Assembly (NCBI GenBank): GCA_018673255.1
Contig: JABHDC010000245.1
Location: forward strand, 62,001 to 126,000
Length of the DNA stretch: 64,000 bases
Source: Gemmatimonadota bacterium
GTDB taxonomy: Bacteria; Latescibacterota; UBA2968; UBA8231
Direction: 5' to 3'
Shown: piece after piece, positions 18,023 through 27,080 of the stretch
Layout of the letters: each line of letters starts with the position of its first letter
Numbering within the stretch: position 1 is the first letter of the stretch
Translations under genes and position numbers: made by a program
The notes under the pieces: model-generated
Told to the model about the DNA's origin: nothing
Seen by the model: only the letters and a program-made list of their open reading frames with translations
Database searches by the model: none

Positions 18023-18685
18023 TCAGGAGCTGATCAGTCCCGGATTCACCTCGCCCTGCTGCAGATAGTGATCGATGGCCACCAGAGAGCGCCGAAAGAC
18101 CTCCAGAATCTCCGGGGGATATGCCGAGAGTGCCGCGCGTGGCAGATCTTCGATGGCGATGTCATCCCCCCTGCGGCAGCGGACCTTCACGTGATCTCGA
18201 CGGCCATGAATCAGGTCAGCCAGATCGTGAAGAGTCACCTGTACGAATCCATCGACTTCGTCACTGCAGGACAACGCTTCGATCGACACCGGGGTGGGGT
18301 ACAGCAGCAGATGCTCGATCACACGCCGGCAGGCCGCGCCTGGACGTTCCATCCGCATCGTTCCCAGTTCGATCAGATCCGCCGCGGGAATCTCCAGACC
18401 CACCTCTTCAGCCAGTTCACGCACGGCACACGCGGCCGGCGATTCGCCCGTACCCATGTGCCCTCCGGCCAGGGCGTCCACCTGTCCGGCAAAGGGGTCT
18501 GGCGGATGATCATCTGCCCGGCCACGCCGCTGCAGCATCATCATCACCTGGGTGCCCTCGACCCAGGCCGACCAGGTGAAGACCAATCCGTGCCAATCAT
18601 CATCGGTGTGAACCTGGGCACGTGTCTTGACGCCGGTTACGGCGCCGGCGGCATCCAGCACATCAATGAGTTCATCTTCCGCCAT
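18023..18685 (-). CDS. NUDIX hydrolase
   Basis: A 220-residue protein with a complete NUDIX box: GGHMGTGESPAACAVRELAE followed by EVGLEI fits Gx5Ex7REUxEExGU. The N-terminal part (MAEDELIDVLDAAGAVTGVK, then WHGLVFTWSAWV) resembles the isopentenyl-diphosphate isomerase/YfcD-like NUDIX group, which hydrolyses nucleoside diphosphate-X compounds. The precise substrate is not evident. It is transcribed divergently from the SDR gene, 11 to 29 bases away, so both share one short promoter region. Confidence 0.88.
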   Translation of the reverse strand: MAEDELIDVLDAAGAVTGVKTRAQVHTDDDWHGLVFTWSAWVEGTQVMMMLQRRGRADDHPPDPFAGQVDALAGGHMGTGESPAACAVRELAEEVGLEIPAADLIELGTMRMERPGAACRRVIEHLLLYPTPVSIEALSCSDEVDGFVQVTLHDLADLIHGRRDHVKVRCRRGDDIAIEDLPRAALSAYPPEILEVFRRSLVAIDHYLQQGEVNPGLISS

Positions 18686-18714
18686 CGAGGTTCTCCATGA
18701 ATCGGGAGCAGACC

Positions 18715-19524
18715 ATGAATCGTCTACAGGATCGTGTTGTCATCATCACAGGCGCCGGTGCCGGCATTGGCCGGGCGACGGCGCAACGGGCGGCCAGCGA
18801 GGGCGCCCGCGTCGTGGTTGCAGAGATCTCACAGGAGCGCGGCCAGGCCGTGGTCGAAGAGATCATCGCCGCGTCAGGTCGCGCCTTGTTCGTTCCCACT
18901 GACGTGGCCGAACCGGACCAGATCGAGGCACTCTACGATCGCACGCTGGCCGAATGGGGCCAGGTCGATGCCGTCATCAACAATGCCTACGGCCCCGTCG
19001 AAATGGTGCAGGCCGACGGTGATCTGACCGACGTGGAGGACGACACGTGGAACAGGGTGATGGAGACGACGCTGCGTAGCGTGTTCCTCTCGAGTCGGCG
19101 GGCAGCACGCGAAATGATCAAAGCGGGTCGTGGTGGGGCGATCGTCAATCTCGCCTCCGTCAACGGATTGTATGCCTATGGGCTGGTCGCCTACAGCACG
19201 GCCAAGGGCGGGATCGTGGCTCTCACCCGCTGTGCGGCCATGCAGTATGCCAGTCAGGGGATCCGGATCAATGCCATCGCCCCCGGTACGGTGTCCACAG
19301 AATCGACGCGCCCCTTCATGGAGAAGCCGGAGATCAAAAAGGAACTGGATGCCATGTATGGCCGTGGTTCTGTCGGGGAACCCGAAGAGATCGCGGCAGG
19401 CATCATCTTTCTGGCCTCGGATGATGCTAGCTTCGTCAATGGCGAAGTCCTCATCGTCGATGGCGGTCTCACGGTGGGTCCCACCCGATTTGGACTGACC
19501 GATGAGATCGCCGGCGATGGCTGA
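18715..19524 (+). CDS. Short-chain dehydrogenase/reductase (SDR)
   Basis: A 269-residue classical SDR with the cofactor motif TGAGAGIGRA, the NNAY motif (usual NNAG), catalytic Ser in VNLASVNG and Tyr/Lys in YSTAKGG, and a C-terminal FLASDDASFVNGEVLIVDGG. It uses NAD(P)H to oxidise or reduce a sugar, alcohol or ketone; the substrate is unknown. Two ATGs in frame are possible, 18697 and 18715; the second is chosen because GGGAG lies six bases ahead of it and the protein then has the normal SDR N-terminus. The upstream ATG also has a GAGG six bases ahead and cannot be excluded. Confidence 0.9.
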   Translation: MNRLQDRVVIITGAGAGIGRATAQRAASEGARVVVAEISQERGQAVVEEIIAASGRALFVPTDVAEPDQIEALYDRTLAEWGQVDAVINNAYGPVEMVQADGDLTDVEDDTWNRVMETTLRSVFLSSRRAAREMIKAGRGGAIVNLASVNGLYAYGLVAYSTAKGGIVALTRCAAMQYASQGIRINAIAPGTVSTESTRPFMEKPEIKKELDAMYGRGSVGEPEEIAAGIIFLASDDASFVNGEVLIVDGGLTVGPTRFGLTDEIAGDG

Positions 19525-19553
19525 GTCTGACCCGATCAGACGCTGAACCCCAA

Positions 19554-20360
19554 TCAGACGTTGAACAATGTCGCCATCGCCTGACGGAGAAAGGCAAACA
19601 ACGTCAGCAGCAGGCAGGCGCCGGCCAGGGCATAACTGATCAGGTTGTCCCGATCGGCACCTTCGCGGGCGAAGAGCCAGGCGGTGGCATACCCACCGAC
19701 GAAGCCACCCCCGTGGGCCCAGTTGTCGACCCCCGGGAAGACGAGTCCGAAGATGAAGAGGATGACCGCCCATTTCAAGAACTGCTGGGTGAACATGCTC
19801 GAGCCCATGCGACGACCATAGACGATGGCTGCCGCGAGCAGGCCGAAGATGCTGCCAGACGCACCGAGCGTGAAACCGGATCCCATGTAGGCGGAGGCGA
19901 TGAAGCCGGTGATACCGGCGACGGTGAAGATGACGAAAAGCCGCATCGGGCTGTAGAGCTCTTCCACCACGGGTCCCAGCTGGCGCACCCACATCATATT
20001 GAAGCCGATGTGCAGCAGGCCACCGTGCAGGTAGATGGCGGTGATGACCGTCCACCAGCGGCCGAAGGCAAACACGGGATAGGCACCCGTCATGCCCACC
20101 TTGAAGCTGGCATCATTGCTGGGGGCGAGAAAGCTCATGCCGCGGAACTGGAAGATCGCACCCGGGTCCAGCAGCAAGGCCAGCACATACAGGCTGATGC
20201 AGGCGATCGTGATCAGATGAGGGAAATCCATCTGCACACCCAGCTTCCGGAACCAGGTGGTGAGCCCGAACATGCCGGGGCGCACCTGGCCGCAATGGAT
20301 ACAGCGCGGTTCCTCTGAACTGATGAGCTTGTTGCAACTGGGACACAGGATCGCTGGCAT
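19554..20360 (-). CDS. Rhomboid-family intramembrane serine protease with N-terminal zinc ribbon
   Basis: A 268-residue protein with a zinc-ribbon head (Cys6, Cys9, Cys20, Cys23) and six or seven membrane segments. Catalytic Ser168 lies in GASGSIFG and catalytic His216 in NWAHGGGFVGG, the rhomboid dyad; LHGGLLHIGFNMMWV is the conserved loop-1/TM2 region. Rhomboids cut membrane proteins inside the bilayer. The cytoplasmic zinc ribbon may recruit substrate. Its start overlaps the stop of the preceding Gfo/Idh gene by one base (TAATG), so it is the last gene of a five-gene minus-strand operon, an odd partner for metabolic enzymes. Confidence 0.9.
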   Translation of the reverse strand: MPAILCPSCNKLISSEEPRCIHCGQVRPGMFGLTTWFRKLGVQMDFPHLITIACISLYVLALLLDPGAIFQFRGMSFLAPSNDASFKVGMTGAYPVFAFGRWWTVITAIYLHGGLLHIGFNMMWVRQLGPVVEELYSPMRLFVIFTVAGITGFIASAYMGSGFTLGASGSIFGLLAAAIVYGRRMGSSMFTQQFLKWAVILFIFGLVFPGVDNWAHGGGFVGGYATAWLFAREGADRDNLISYALAGACLLLTLFAFLRQAMATLFNV

Positions 20361-21649
20361 TACAGTCCGAGGCTTTCGTTGATGTCGGCCTGGTAGTCAT
20401 TCAACTCGTCGTCGAAGACCTCCTGGAGGGTGACGGCGCGACCGGCGACCTGTGACTCCAACCAGGCATAGGCCATGGCGACCGAGCGAGCGCCCTGCAC
20501 GCCATCGATTTCGGGGCGTCCAGCCTCGCCCTCGATGGCGGCGGCGAAGTCGCAGTATTCGACGGCCAGTAGTTTGGAGTCGGTGACGACAGGTTCATGG
20601 TTGTATTCGAAGAATCGTTCGCCGCCGAAGAGCTGGGCCGTCGGTTCGTCGAGCCGGAAATCGGGACAGCAATCAAACAGCGACGCATCGTCGATGATGT
20701 CGGCGCCCTCCCGCTGCAGGGACAAGCGTCGTCCCGAGCGGTCACCAGGCAGGTCCAGTGATCCTTCGCTGCCATAGATCGTCCGTTTCCACACGCCCTG
20801 GCCGCGCGCTGCATGGTCCTCGATATAGGAGGCCACTGCACCGGAGGCGAAGCCGATGGTGGCATACGCCGCATCATCGGCGGTGGCCTCGAACTCGGCC
20901 GGCATCTGGGTCTGCCAGCGTTCATAGACACCGGCCGACCCATCGGTGGCGACCTGTCTCCCGGCGAATCGGTTGCGCCGGATCGGTTCGTGCAGGCGGG
21001 TCTGGGCGTAGATGGTGGTCGCCGGGCCAAGATAGAATTCCAGGATGTCGGCGAAGTGCACACCCACATCCAGCAGCACGCCGGCGCCGTGCTTCTGGTG
21101 ACGCCAGACGGAGATCAGCATGCTGTCGCCACCGCCTACCGTGTGATGGGTCATCAGTCGCGGTGTGCCGATCGCGCCGGCATCGACCAGTGCTCTGCCG
21201 AGACGATTGATTGGATCACGGCGGTAGTTCTCGGCCGTCGACAGGACGCAGCCGTGTTGTTGGGCGGCATTCATCATCAACTGGCAGGCACGCGCCGTGA
21301 GGCCGAGAGGCTTCTCACTCATCACGTGCCAGCCGCGCTCGAAAGCCTCCACGGCGATGGTGTGATGGAATCGTGGCGTCGTGGTCAGATCGATGGCGGC
21401 CACTTCGGTCGCGGCGGCCAGATCCTCTAGCGTGGCGGTTACGACGGGACGTGTGCCGCCAAGTCTGGCCACTGCCTCGTCGGCCAGTGAGTTGGCATTG
21501 CCCAGATCTGGATCACAGGCGCCCACCAGTCGGAAGGGTGTCAGCCCGGCCTGGGCGAGTTCGACGAATCCCCCGAGTCGGCGATGGCCCATCCCACCGC
21601 AACCGACGATGGCGAGGGGGATCGCGGCGGCCAGCGTGGCCTGTGCCAT
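20360..21649 (-). CDS. Gfo/Idh/MocA-family NAD(P)-dependent oxidoreductase
   Basis: A 429-residue protein with an N-terminal Rossmann motif (LAIVGCGGMGHRR), the conserved EKP (MSEKPLGLT) at the end of the cofactor domain, and a C-terminal beta-sheet substrate domain with HHTVGGGDSM. Members oxidise or reduce the hydroxyl of sugars, inositols or their derivatives. The substrate is not assignable. It sits 35 bases after an enolase-superfamily gene in the operon, which suggests successive steps in a sugar-acid pathway. Confidence 0.9.
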   Translation of the reverse strand: MAQATLAAAIPLAIVGCGGMGHRRLGGFVELAQAGLTPFRLVGACDPDLGNANSLADEAVARLGGTRPVVTATLEDLAAATEVAAIDLTTTPRFHHTIAVEAFERGWHVMSEKPLGLTARACQLMMNAAQQHGCVLSTAENYRRDPINRLGRALVDAGAIGTPRLMTHHTVGGGDSMLISVWRHQKHGAGVLLDVGVHFADILEFYLGPATTIYAQTRLHEPIRRNRFAGRQVATDGSAGVYERWQTQMPAEFEATADDAAYATIGFASGAVASYIEDHAARGQGVWKRTIYGSEGSLDLPGDRSGRRLSLQREGADIIDDASLFDCCPDFRLDEPTAQLFGGERFFEYNHEPVVTDSKLLAVEYCDFAAAIEGEAGRPEIDGVQGARSVAMAYAWLESQVAGRAVTLQEVFDDELNDYQADINESLGL

Positions 21650-21684
21650 GGCAGCAACTCCTGAACGGTCGATGGGTGAGTGGG

Positions 21685-22827
21685 CTACAAATCCGACGGT
21701 GTCAGCTGCATCCCGGAGAAGCGCTCAACCCCCTCCGGATCCCACGCGACACCGAGACCGGAGCCTGTGGGAATCGTGAGATGTCCGTCTGCGTTGAGGG
21801 CAAAGGGATTCTCGAGTACGAGGTCCTCAATATACGGGGCGGGCGTGATGTATTCTACCCAGCGTGCCGTCGGTACGGCGGCGACCAACTGCAGATCGGC
21901 AGCCAGACCGACGGCCGTATTCCAGCCGTGGGGCACGAAGAGGATGGAGTGGTCGTAGGCGTGCATGGCGATGCGGAATTCCTCGGTCAGACCGCCCACT
22001 TTCGTCACGTCGGGCTGGATGTAGTCGACGGCCCGCTGCTCGATCCACGGCATGAAGGCCTGGCGTCGTGTGAGCACTTCGCAACTGGTGATCGGCAGCC
22101 GTGCGTGTTCGGTGAGCATGCGGTGACCTTCCAGATCATCCGGGCGCAGCGGCTCCTCGAACCAGGTGATGTCATAGTTGCACAACATCTCTGATGTGGT
22201 CAGCGCCCACTTGTAGCCGTGCGGCCAGAAGCGATCCGAACCGCCTGCATCGACCATCAGTTCGACATCGGGTCCCACCGTTTCGCGGGCAGTGCGCACG
22301 ATCTGTTCATCGAGTTCTCCCGACACGCGACCGAAGGGACCCCACCCCATCTTGATGGCACGGAAGCCGCGCCCCACGGCGTCCTCCAGCCGTTGTCGAA
22401 GTAGATCCGGTTCGGCCATCAGCAGCGAGCCATAGGGCTTGATCGTTTCCCGATAGCGACCCCCCAGCAGCCGGCTGATGGGCTGGCCGGTGACCTTGCC
22501 GAACAGATCCCACATGGCGATGTCGATACCTGAGATCAGGTGGGTCACCGCGCCGCCCCGGCCCTGCCAGAAGGTCGACTGATGCAGCATCTCGCAGACA
22601 CGGGCCGGTTCGATGGCACTTTCGCCCAGTGCCATCGGCTTGAGCAGTCCCAGTGCCCCCTCGCACAGTCCGGCTGATGTATAGACGGATCCCAGACCCG
22701 TCACCCCTTCGTCGGAGACGACTTCGACCAGCGTGTGCAGATTCTCACTCTCGTCGAATCCCTGATCCCAGCCGCCGTCGGCTGTGGCACCGGTGAGGGG
22801 GAGCAGGCGGATATCGGTGATCTTCAT
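21685..22827 (-). CDS. Enolase-superfamily (mandelate racemase/muconate lactonizing) enzyme
   Basis: A 380-residue enolase-superfamily protein. The barrel carries metal ligands Asp in LMVDAGGSD, Glu in WFEEPLRPDD and Glu in TSCEV, then Asp in IQPDVTKVGG and a catalytic His in VPHGWNTAVG, a pattern of acid-sugar dehydratases. The position usually Lys at the second strand end reads IKMGWG. The start is the ATG at 22827 (MKITDIRLLPLTG), the normal capping-domain start; the frame upstream overlaps the VOC gene and is not coding. It shares about the same domain plan as the gene at 806 but is clearly a different subgroup. Confidence 0.88.
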   Translation of the reverse strand: MKITDIRLLPLTGATADGGWDQGFDESENLHTLVEVVSDEGVTGLGSVYTSAGLCEGALGLLKPMALGESAIEPARVCEMLHQSTFWQGRGGAVTHLISGIDIAMWDLFGKVTGQPISRLLGGRYRETIKPYGSLLMAEPDLLRQRLEDAVGRGFRAIKMGWGPFGRVSGELDEQIVRTARETVGPDVELMVDAGGSDRFWPHGYKWALTTSEMLCNYDITWFEEPLRPDDLEGHRMLTEHARLPITSCEVLTRRQAFMPWIEQRAVDYIQPDVTKVGGLTEEFRIAMHAYDHSILFVPHGWNTAVGLAADLQLVAAVPTARWVEYITPAPYIEDLVLENPFALNADGHLTIPTGSGLGVAWDPEGVERFSGMQLTPSDL

Positions 22828-22867
22828 CTCATCCATTCCATCATGGGGTGGTCGATCATCAGGCGTG

Positions 22868-23293
22868 TCAGTGGAGACCGGCGCTTCGGGCGTGCTTCGG
22901 ATTCCAGGCCACTTCCCACAGGAATCCTTCCGGGTCACAGAAATAACCAGCATATCCGCCCCACTCGGTCGAGTGGCCCGGTTGCAGGATCCTTCCACCG
23001 TGGTCGGCCACGTGCTTCAGCAGGGCATCCACCTCAGGTTGCTGAGAGACGTTGTGGGACAGTGAGAATCCGGAGAATCCCGTTGCCGGATCCGTGTCAG
23101 CCACGTCCAGACCGGCCGCAACGGCCAGCTGCTGGCGAGGATACAGCGCCAGCCGGATGGCACCCATCTGGAAGAACGAGACCTGCTCATTCGATGACGG
23201 CAGAATGGGCAGCTCGAGGGTGTCTCGATAGAAGATCGTTGCCCGCGGCAGATCCCGGACACCCAGGGTGATGTAGCTGATGCTGGCTTCCAT
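22868..23293 (-). CDS. VOC (glyoxalase/bleomycin-resistance) superfamily protein
   Basis: A 141-residue two-module vicinal-oxygen-chelate protein. The opening MEASISYITLGVRDLPRATI and the ending YFCDPEGFLWEVAWNP are typical of glyoxalase-like lyases and isomerases; the Glu in LWEVAW is a likely metal ligand. Function could be lyase, isomerase or dioxygenase; the sequence does not decide. It lies between the MFS transporter and the enolase-superfamily gene in one operon. Confidence 0.87.
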   Translation of the reverse strand: MEASISYITLGVRDLPRATIFYRDTLELPILPSSNEQVSFFQMGAIRLALYPRQQLAVAAGLDVADTDPATGFSGFSLSHNVSQQPEVDALLKHVADHGGRILQPGHSTEWGGYAGYFCDPEGFLWEVAWNPKHARSAGLH

Positions 23294-23308
23294 GGCAGAG
23301 GATGATCG

Positions 23309-24490
23309 TCAACCCGATCCGGCCGCGCCACCGGGGGCTCGAAGTGTGAGCAGCAGATAGATCGCACCGAGGAGGGTGATGGTGATGCCGAACCACTCGA
23401 AGCCGACCTGATACGACCTGCCGGTCACGATGGCACCCATGGCCATGACGACGATGAGCCCGCCCACCTCCGACCCAAAACTCTTCACCGAGGAGGCCGT
23501 GGCGCGATGCTCGCTGGGAATGGCCGCCTGCAGACGGGCGTCGTAGATGATGTCGATCGCCTGAAGGACGAAGACGAAGATCAGGATCAGTCCCAGGGCG
23601 GCCACGTGCAAGGACCAGGCAGCGCCGAAGAGCAGCACACCACTGAAGGTGAAGGTGGCATAGATCGTACGGTCCGACAGATCGACGAATCGATGGGCGA
23701 CCAGGCTGGCCACCGCCTGCGCACTCCACAGGATCGAGAGGAACAGACCCAGGGCGTAGGCGGGCATGTCCATCTCGGCGAGCAGGATGGGCCAGTATTC
23801 CTCCAGGGTGCCGCCCAGAGACATGGCCAGGGCGGCGAATAGAACGAGTCGTCGCACAAAGGGTCTGAGTACGACTTCGCCGATGCCAGCTCGCAGGGTG
23901 GCGGTGTAGGCTTTGAATCCGGTGGCGCCGATGGGGGCGACCGGCGCGACAGTGGGCAGACTCAACATCAGCAGACCGGCAACAATTGCGGCGGCACTGC
24001 TGGCGAAGAGGAGGACACCGTATCCCAAAGCGATGGCCCCGGCAGCGATGGCGCCGGAGACGACGACGCCCATCTGCCCCAGGCTGCGGCAACGTCCCAC
24101 GACGCGGGCATACTCAGATTCGCGCCCGGCATGTTTGAGTTCATCATAGACGAGAGCCTCAAAGGCGCCGCTGCCCAGCGCCCCCTCGGTCCCCCACAAG
24201 ACAAAGCCGGCGAGGAATCCCCAGAATCCGGGGAACAGGGCCCAGCAGGCATAACCAGCGGCACGCAGCACCGTGCCGAAAACCATCAGTGCCTTACGGG
24301 AGTGGCGGTCGGCCAGCACACCGGATGGCACTTCCAGGATCAGGGTGACTGCACACCAGACGGCAAGCAGTGTGGAGATCTCGATCGGCGACAAGCCGTG
24401 ATCGACGAACATGACAGCATAGAACGGGTAGATGAGCATGAGCTCATCCACGAAGCAGTGGGCGTACAGACGCGGCAGGAAGGATGTCAC
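23309..24490 (-). CDS. MFS transporter
   Basis: A 393-residue membrane protein with about eleven or twelve hydrophobic segments and the MFS loop motif in GVLADRHSRKALM between TM2 and TM3. It probably imports or exports a small solute. The start is placed at the GTG at 24490 (VTSFLPRLYAHCFVDELMLI), with GAGG eight bases upstream; the longer upstream frame has no transporter-like sequence. As first gene of the operon it may supply the substrate of the downstream enolase-superfamily and Gfo/Idh enzymes. Confidence 0.88.
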   Translation of the reverse strand: MTSFLPRLYAHCFVDELMLIYPFYAVMFVDHGLSPIEISTLLAVWCAVTLILEVPSGVLADRHSRKALMVFGTVLRAAGYACWALFPGFWGFLAGFVLWGTEGALGSGAFEALVYDELKHAGRESEYARVVGRCRSLGQMGVVVSGAIAAGAIALGYGVLLFASSAAAIVAGLLMLSLPTVAPVAPIGATGFKAYTATLRAGIGEVVLRPFVRRLVLFAALAMSLGGTLEEYWPILLAEMDMPAYALGLFLSILWSAQAVASLVAHRFVDLSDRTIYATFTFSGVLLFGAAWSLHVAALGLILIFVFVLQAIDIIYDARLQAAIPSEHRATASSVKSFGSEVGGLIVVMAMGAIVTGRSYQVGFEWFGITITLLGAIYLLLTLRAPGGAAGSG

Positions 24491-24890
24491 CGGGAGGACC
24501 TCATCACGCGTGAAGGGTAGCGGATCGCGGGGTGGCTCGCGATGTGAATCCGCTTTGCGGCGGTTGGCGCCCTCAGCATGGATGCCGAACGCACAAACGA
24601 ATACCTGACCTTCCTGAGGCGGTGCCCGGGCCTGGTACGGGCACCGACAGGAGGCGTGATATCCGCCGCTGTCGCGTAGATGAGGCAGTGAATCCCAGCT
24701 ACCCTCTACATGTGAGACCGTTGCGCATGCAACCGCAACGAGGCAGGAACTGCCCACACACAACAAGAGGGTAAAGGTGATTCAGAGTCAGGTGAAGCCG
24801 CTGTAGTATTCCATACGGCAGCAGACGCGGCAGCCTGGCGTCCAGTTCCGCCGTGGCGTGTGGTCGCGTCAGCGGCTAGATTGGCTGCCC
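24491..24890. other. 400-bp intergenic region between divergent genes, with dyads
   Basis: No convincing gene is seen. Three dyads stand out: a 9-bp stem CGGTGCCCG/CGGGCACCG (24620-24646, 9-base loop), GTTGC-gcat-GCAAC (24720-24733), and an interrupted repeat CTGnnGTAT-tcc-ATACnnCAG (24801-24821). TAGATT at 24877-24882 is a weak -10 for the next gene, which would make that transcript nearly leaderless. Confidence 0.5.
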
Positions 24891-25655
24891 ATGAAAGCAA
24901 TCATCATCGGCGCCGGACGGGGGTCCCGGCTCAACGCCCTTACGGTCGATGCCCCCAAACCCTACGCCCCCATTGGGGACCGTCGAATTCTCGACTGGCT
25001 GCTGGCGTCGTTGCGAGAGGCGGGGCTGCAGGAGATCGTCTTCGTAGGGGGATACCAATACGACATGGTCCGGGCCGACTATCCGGACCTCACCTTCCGC
25101 CACAATCCGAACTGGGCCGAGACCAACATTCTGGCCTCTCTCATGTGTGCCGAAGACTGCATGGATGAAGGGTTCGTCTGCACCTATGCGGATATCCTCT
25201 ATCGGCCCGAGGTGGTGTCACGCGCCCTGGAACATCCGGCCGATGCCGTGCTGTGTGTCGATACCCACTGGCGTACCCGGTATTCGGATCGCAGCCAGCA
25301 CCCTGAAGATGACGCGGAGAAAGTGATCGCCGAGGGTGACCGGGTTCTGCGGGTTAATCGGACGATCTCATCGGAGGTCGCGCAGGGCGAGTATATCGGC
25401 GTGGCGCGCTTCAATGCCGCCGCCGCCGCCCGACTGCGCGAAACCTATCATGCTCTGAAGGGGCGGTTGGACAGGGTGCCCTGGAAAGACGGGGTCCCCT
25501 TCTCGCGTGCCTATCTCATCCACCTCTTCGAAGAGATGCTCGACACGGGTCACGATTTCCATATGGTGACGACGGACGGGCAGTATATGGAAGTGGATAC
25601 GGAAGAGGATTTCACCCTGGCCAACGAACGCTGGCCCCGGGAATACGGCGACTGA
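24891..25655 (+). CDS. Sugar/choline-phosphate nucleotidyltransferase
   Basis: A 254-residue protein with the NTP-transferase start KAIIIGAGRGSRLNALTVDA and PKPYAPIGDRRILDW, then a metal-binding Asp in VCTYADILYRPEVV. This group (LicC-like) transfers NMP from NTP to phosphocholine, phosphoethanolamine or a sugar phosphate for cell-surface decoration. The end, YMEVDTEEDFTLA, matches the family motif that binds metal near the product. No surface-polysaccharide genes are adjacent, so the acceptor is unknown. No Shine-Dalgarno precedes the chosen ATG. Confidence 0.87.
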   Translation: MKAIIIGAGRGSRLNALTVDAPKPYAPIGDRRILDWLLASLREAGLQEIVFVGGYQYDMVRADYPDLTFRHNPNWAETNILASLMCAEDCMDEGFVCTYADILYRPEVVSRALEHPADAVLCVDTHWRTRYSDRSQHPEDDAEKVIAEGDRVLRVNRTISSEVAQGEYIGVARFNAAAAARLRETYHALKGRLDRVPWKDGVPFSRAYLIHLFEEMLDTGHDFHMVTTDGQYMEVDTEEDFTLANERWPREYGD

Positions 25656-25746
25656 GGCTCTGACTCATCTGTTCCTGTACAGACCGAAGAGCACCGCCAA
25701 CCCTGAGTTCCCAACAGCTGACCTTTGAAGATGAGGAAGACGAATA

Positions 25747-26844
25747 TTGTCCACCGTTGAGCGGTATGGCACCCTGTTTCCCACCGCCGTCGTCGGCTCC
25801 ATGCCACGCCCGGAATTCGTACGTCAGATCGTGCTGGACGATGGCACGGCGGACCCGGCCGGTGATGCAACAAGACTGGATGCGGCCGTGGCCTACAATG
25901 CCGCGATGCAATCGGCAGCCGGTCTCGACATCATCACCGATGGCGAATGGCGACGCGCCTCGTATGTGGGAGTCATCGCGCAGCTGGCCCACGGGTTCGA
26001 ACTGGGCACCAGTGACGACGGTCGCCCCTGGACCGTGGTCGTTGATCAGGTGGCTCCCGATCAGCTCGGCACGGTGGCTGCCGAGGTGCGCTCCTTGAAG
26101 GCGGTCAGTGACCGCCGCGTGAAGGTCTGCCTGCCGGCACCGGGTCTGCTGGGCGAACGAATGTGGGAGCCGGAGAAGTCCAGGGGTGCCTATGCGACGC
26201 GTCGGGCCTTCATCGAAGCGGTGACGCCGATCCTGAAGCAGGAAGCGCAGCTGTGCGTCGAAGCGGGTGCTGACATGGTGCAGGTCGATGATCCACACCT
26301 GTGTCTGCTGGTGGATGAAGAAGTGCGCCAGCAATATGAGACCGGTGAGGAACCCGGTGGCGCCGATGGCGAGGCGCAATTGTCGGTGGAGACGGACAAC
26401 GAAGTCCTGGCTGGCGTCGGTGGCGGCGCGGTGCGTGCCGTGCATCTGTGCCGTCGGGCCGGGGCCCGGGTGCGGGGTGATTCAGCCCATGCCGGGGGAT
26501 ACGACCCGATCATCGCCTCGCTGAACCAGCTCGACACGGATCACCTGACACTCGAATTCACCAGCCCCGGTGCCGGCGATGTGAGTGTCCTGAAGCAATT
26601 GCGGGAGGATCTCGAGATCGGTCTGGGATGTGTAAGTGTGCATCCGGGTCAGGTCGATGATCCGGAGACGATTGCCGCTCGCGTCGAACAGGCGATGACG
26701 GCGATCGACAAGGAGCGGATTGTGCTGAATCCGGATTGCGGCTTCGCGCCGGGATCTGCAGCCCGTGTCGATCTGGACGAGGTCTACACCAAGATCAGCA
26801 ATGAAGTGGCTGCGGCCCGACTGCTGCGGGAGCGCCACGGGTAG
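25747..26844 (+). CDS. MetE-C-like cobalamin-independent methionine synthase/methyltransferase
   Basis: A 365-residue protein corresponding to the catalytic C-terminal half of MetE. It begins with a TTG codon, preceded by GAGGAAG, and reads TTAVVGSMPRPEFV. Zinc ligands of the family are visible: His and Cys in AVHLCRRAG, and Cys in LNPDCGFAPGS. The lack of the N-terminal half is usual for archaeal-type MetE and for uncharacterised paralogues, which may use a methyl donor other than polyglutamylated methyltetrahydrofolate. It stands alone and ends before a strong bidirectional stem-loop. Confidence 0.85.
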   Translation: MSTVERYGTLFPTAVVGSMPRPEFVRQIVLDDGTADPAGDATRLDAAVAYNAAMQSAAGLDIITDGEWRRASYVGVIAQLAHGFELGTSDDGRPWTVVVDQVAPDQLGTVAAEVRSLKAVSDRRVKVCLPAPGLLGERMWEPEKSRGAYATRRAFIEAVTPILKQEAQLCVEAGADMVQVDDPHLCLLVDEEVRQQYETGEEPGGADGEAQLSVETDNEVLAGVGGGAVRAVHLCRRAGARVRGDSAHAGGYDPIIASLNQLDTDHLTLEFTSPGAGDVSVLKQLREDLEIGLGCVSVHPGQVDDPETIAARVEQAMTAIDKERIVLNPDCGFAPGSAARVDLDEVYTKISNEVAAARLLRERHG

Positions 26845-26939
26845 GCCTGGACTTTTCGGCTGACCATTCTACTGATGGGCTGCAGGAGACACCGGTGGCC
26901 GGGTACATCGGCCGATCACCGGGCAGATCGTAGGGGGGG

Positions 26940-26968
26940 TGAAAAGTCTACACTGTGTAGACTTTTCA
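26940..26968. terminator. Perfect 29-bp palindrome, probable bidirectional terminator
   Basis: Arms of 14 bases (TGAAAAGTCTACAC and GTGTAGACTTTTCA) flank one central T with no mismatch. Read either way it is A4-stem-U4, and it lies between two converging genes, the expected form and place for a two-way Rho-independent terminator. An alternative is a protein-binding dyad. Confidence 0.65.
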
Positions 26969-27080
26969 GGATCGCACCGGAGGTGGATCTCCAGAAAATC
27001 ATGTAAGTGACGTATTAACAATTATTTACGTAATCTATGTAAGAACAAGCTCCGGCCCCGCCTTGGCCCGCCACATCGAT
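26969..27080. other. AT-rich intergenic tail between converging genes
   Basis: Bases 26995-27045 are much richer in A and T than the surroundings (for example TATTAACAATTATTTACGTAA) and hold the small palindrome TTACGTAA. No gene is seen. Confidence 0.4.
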
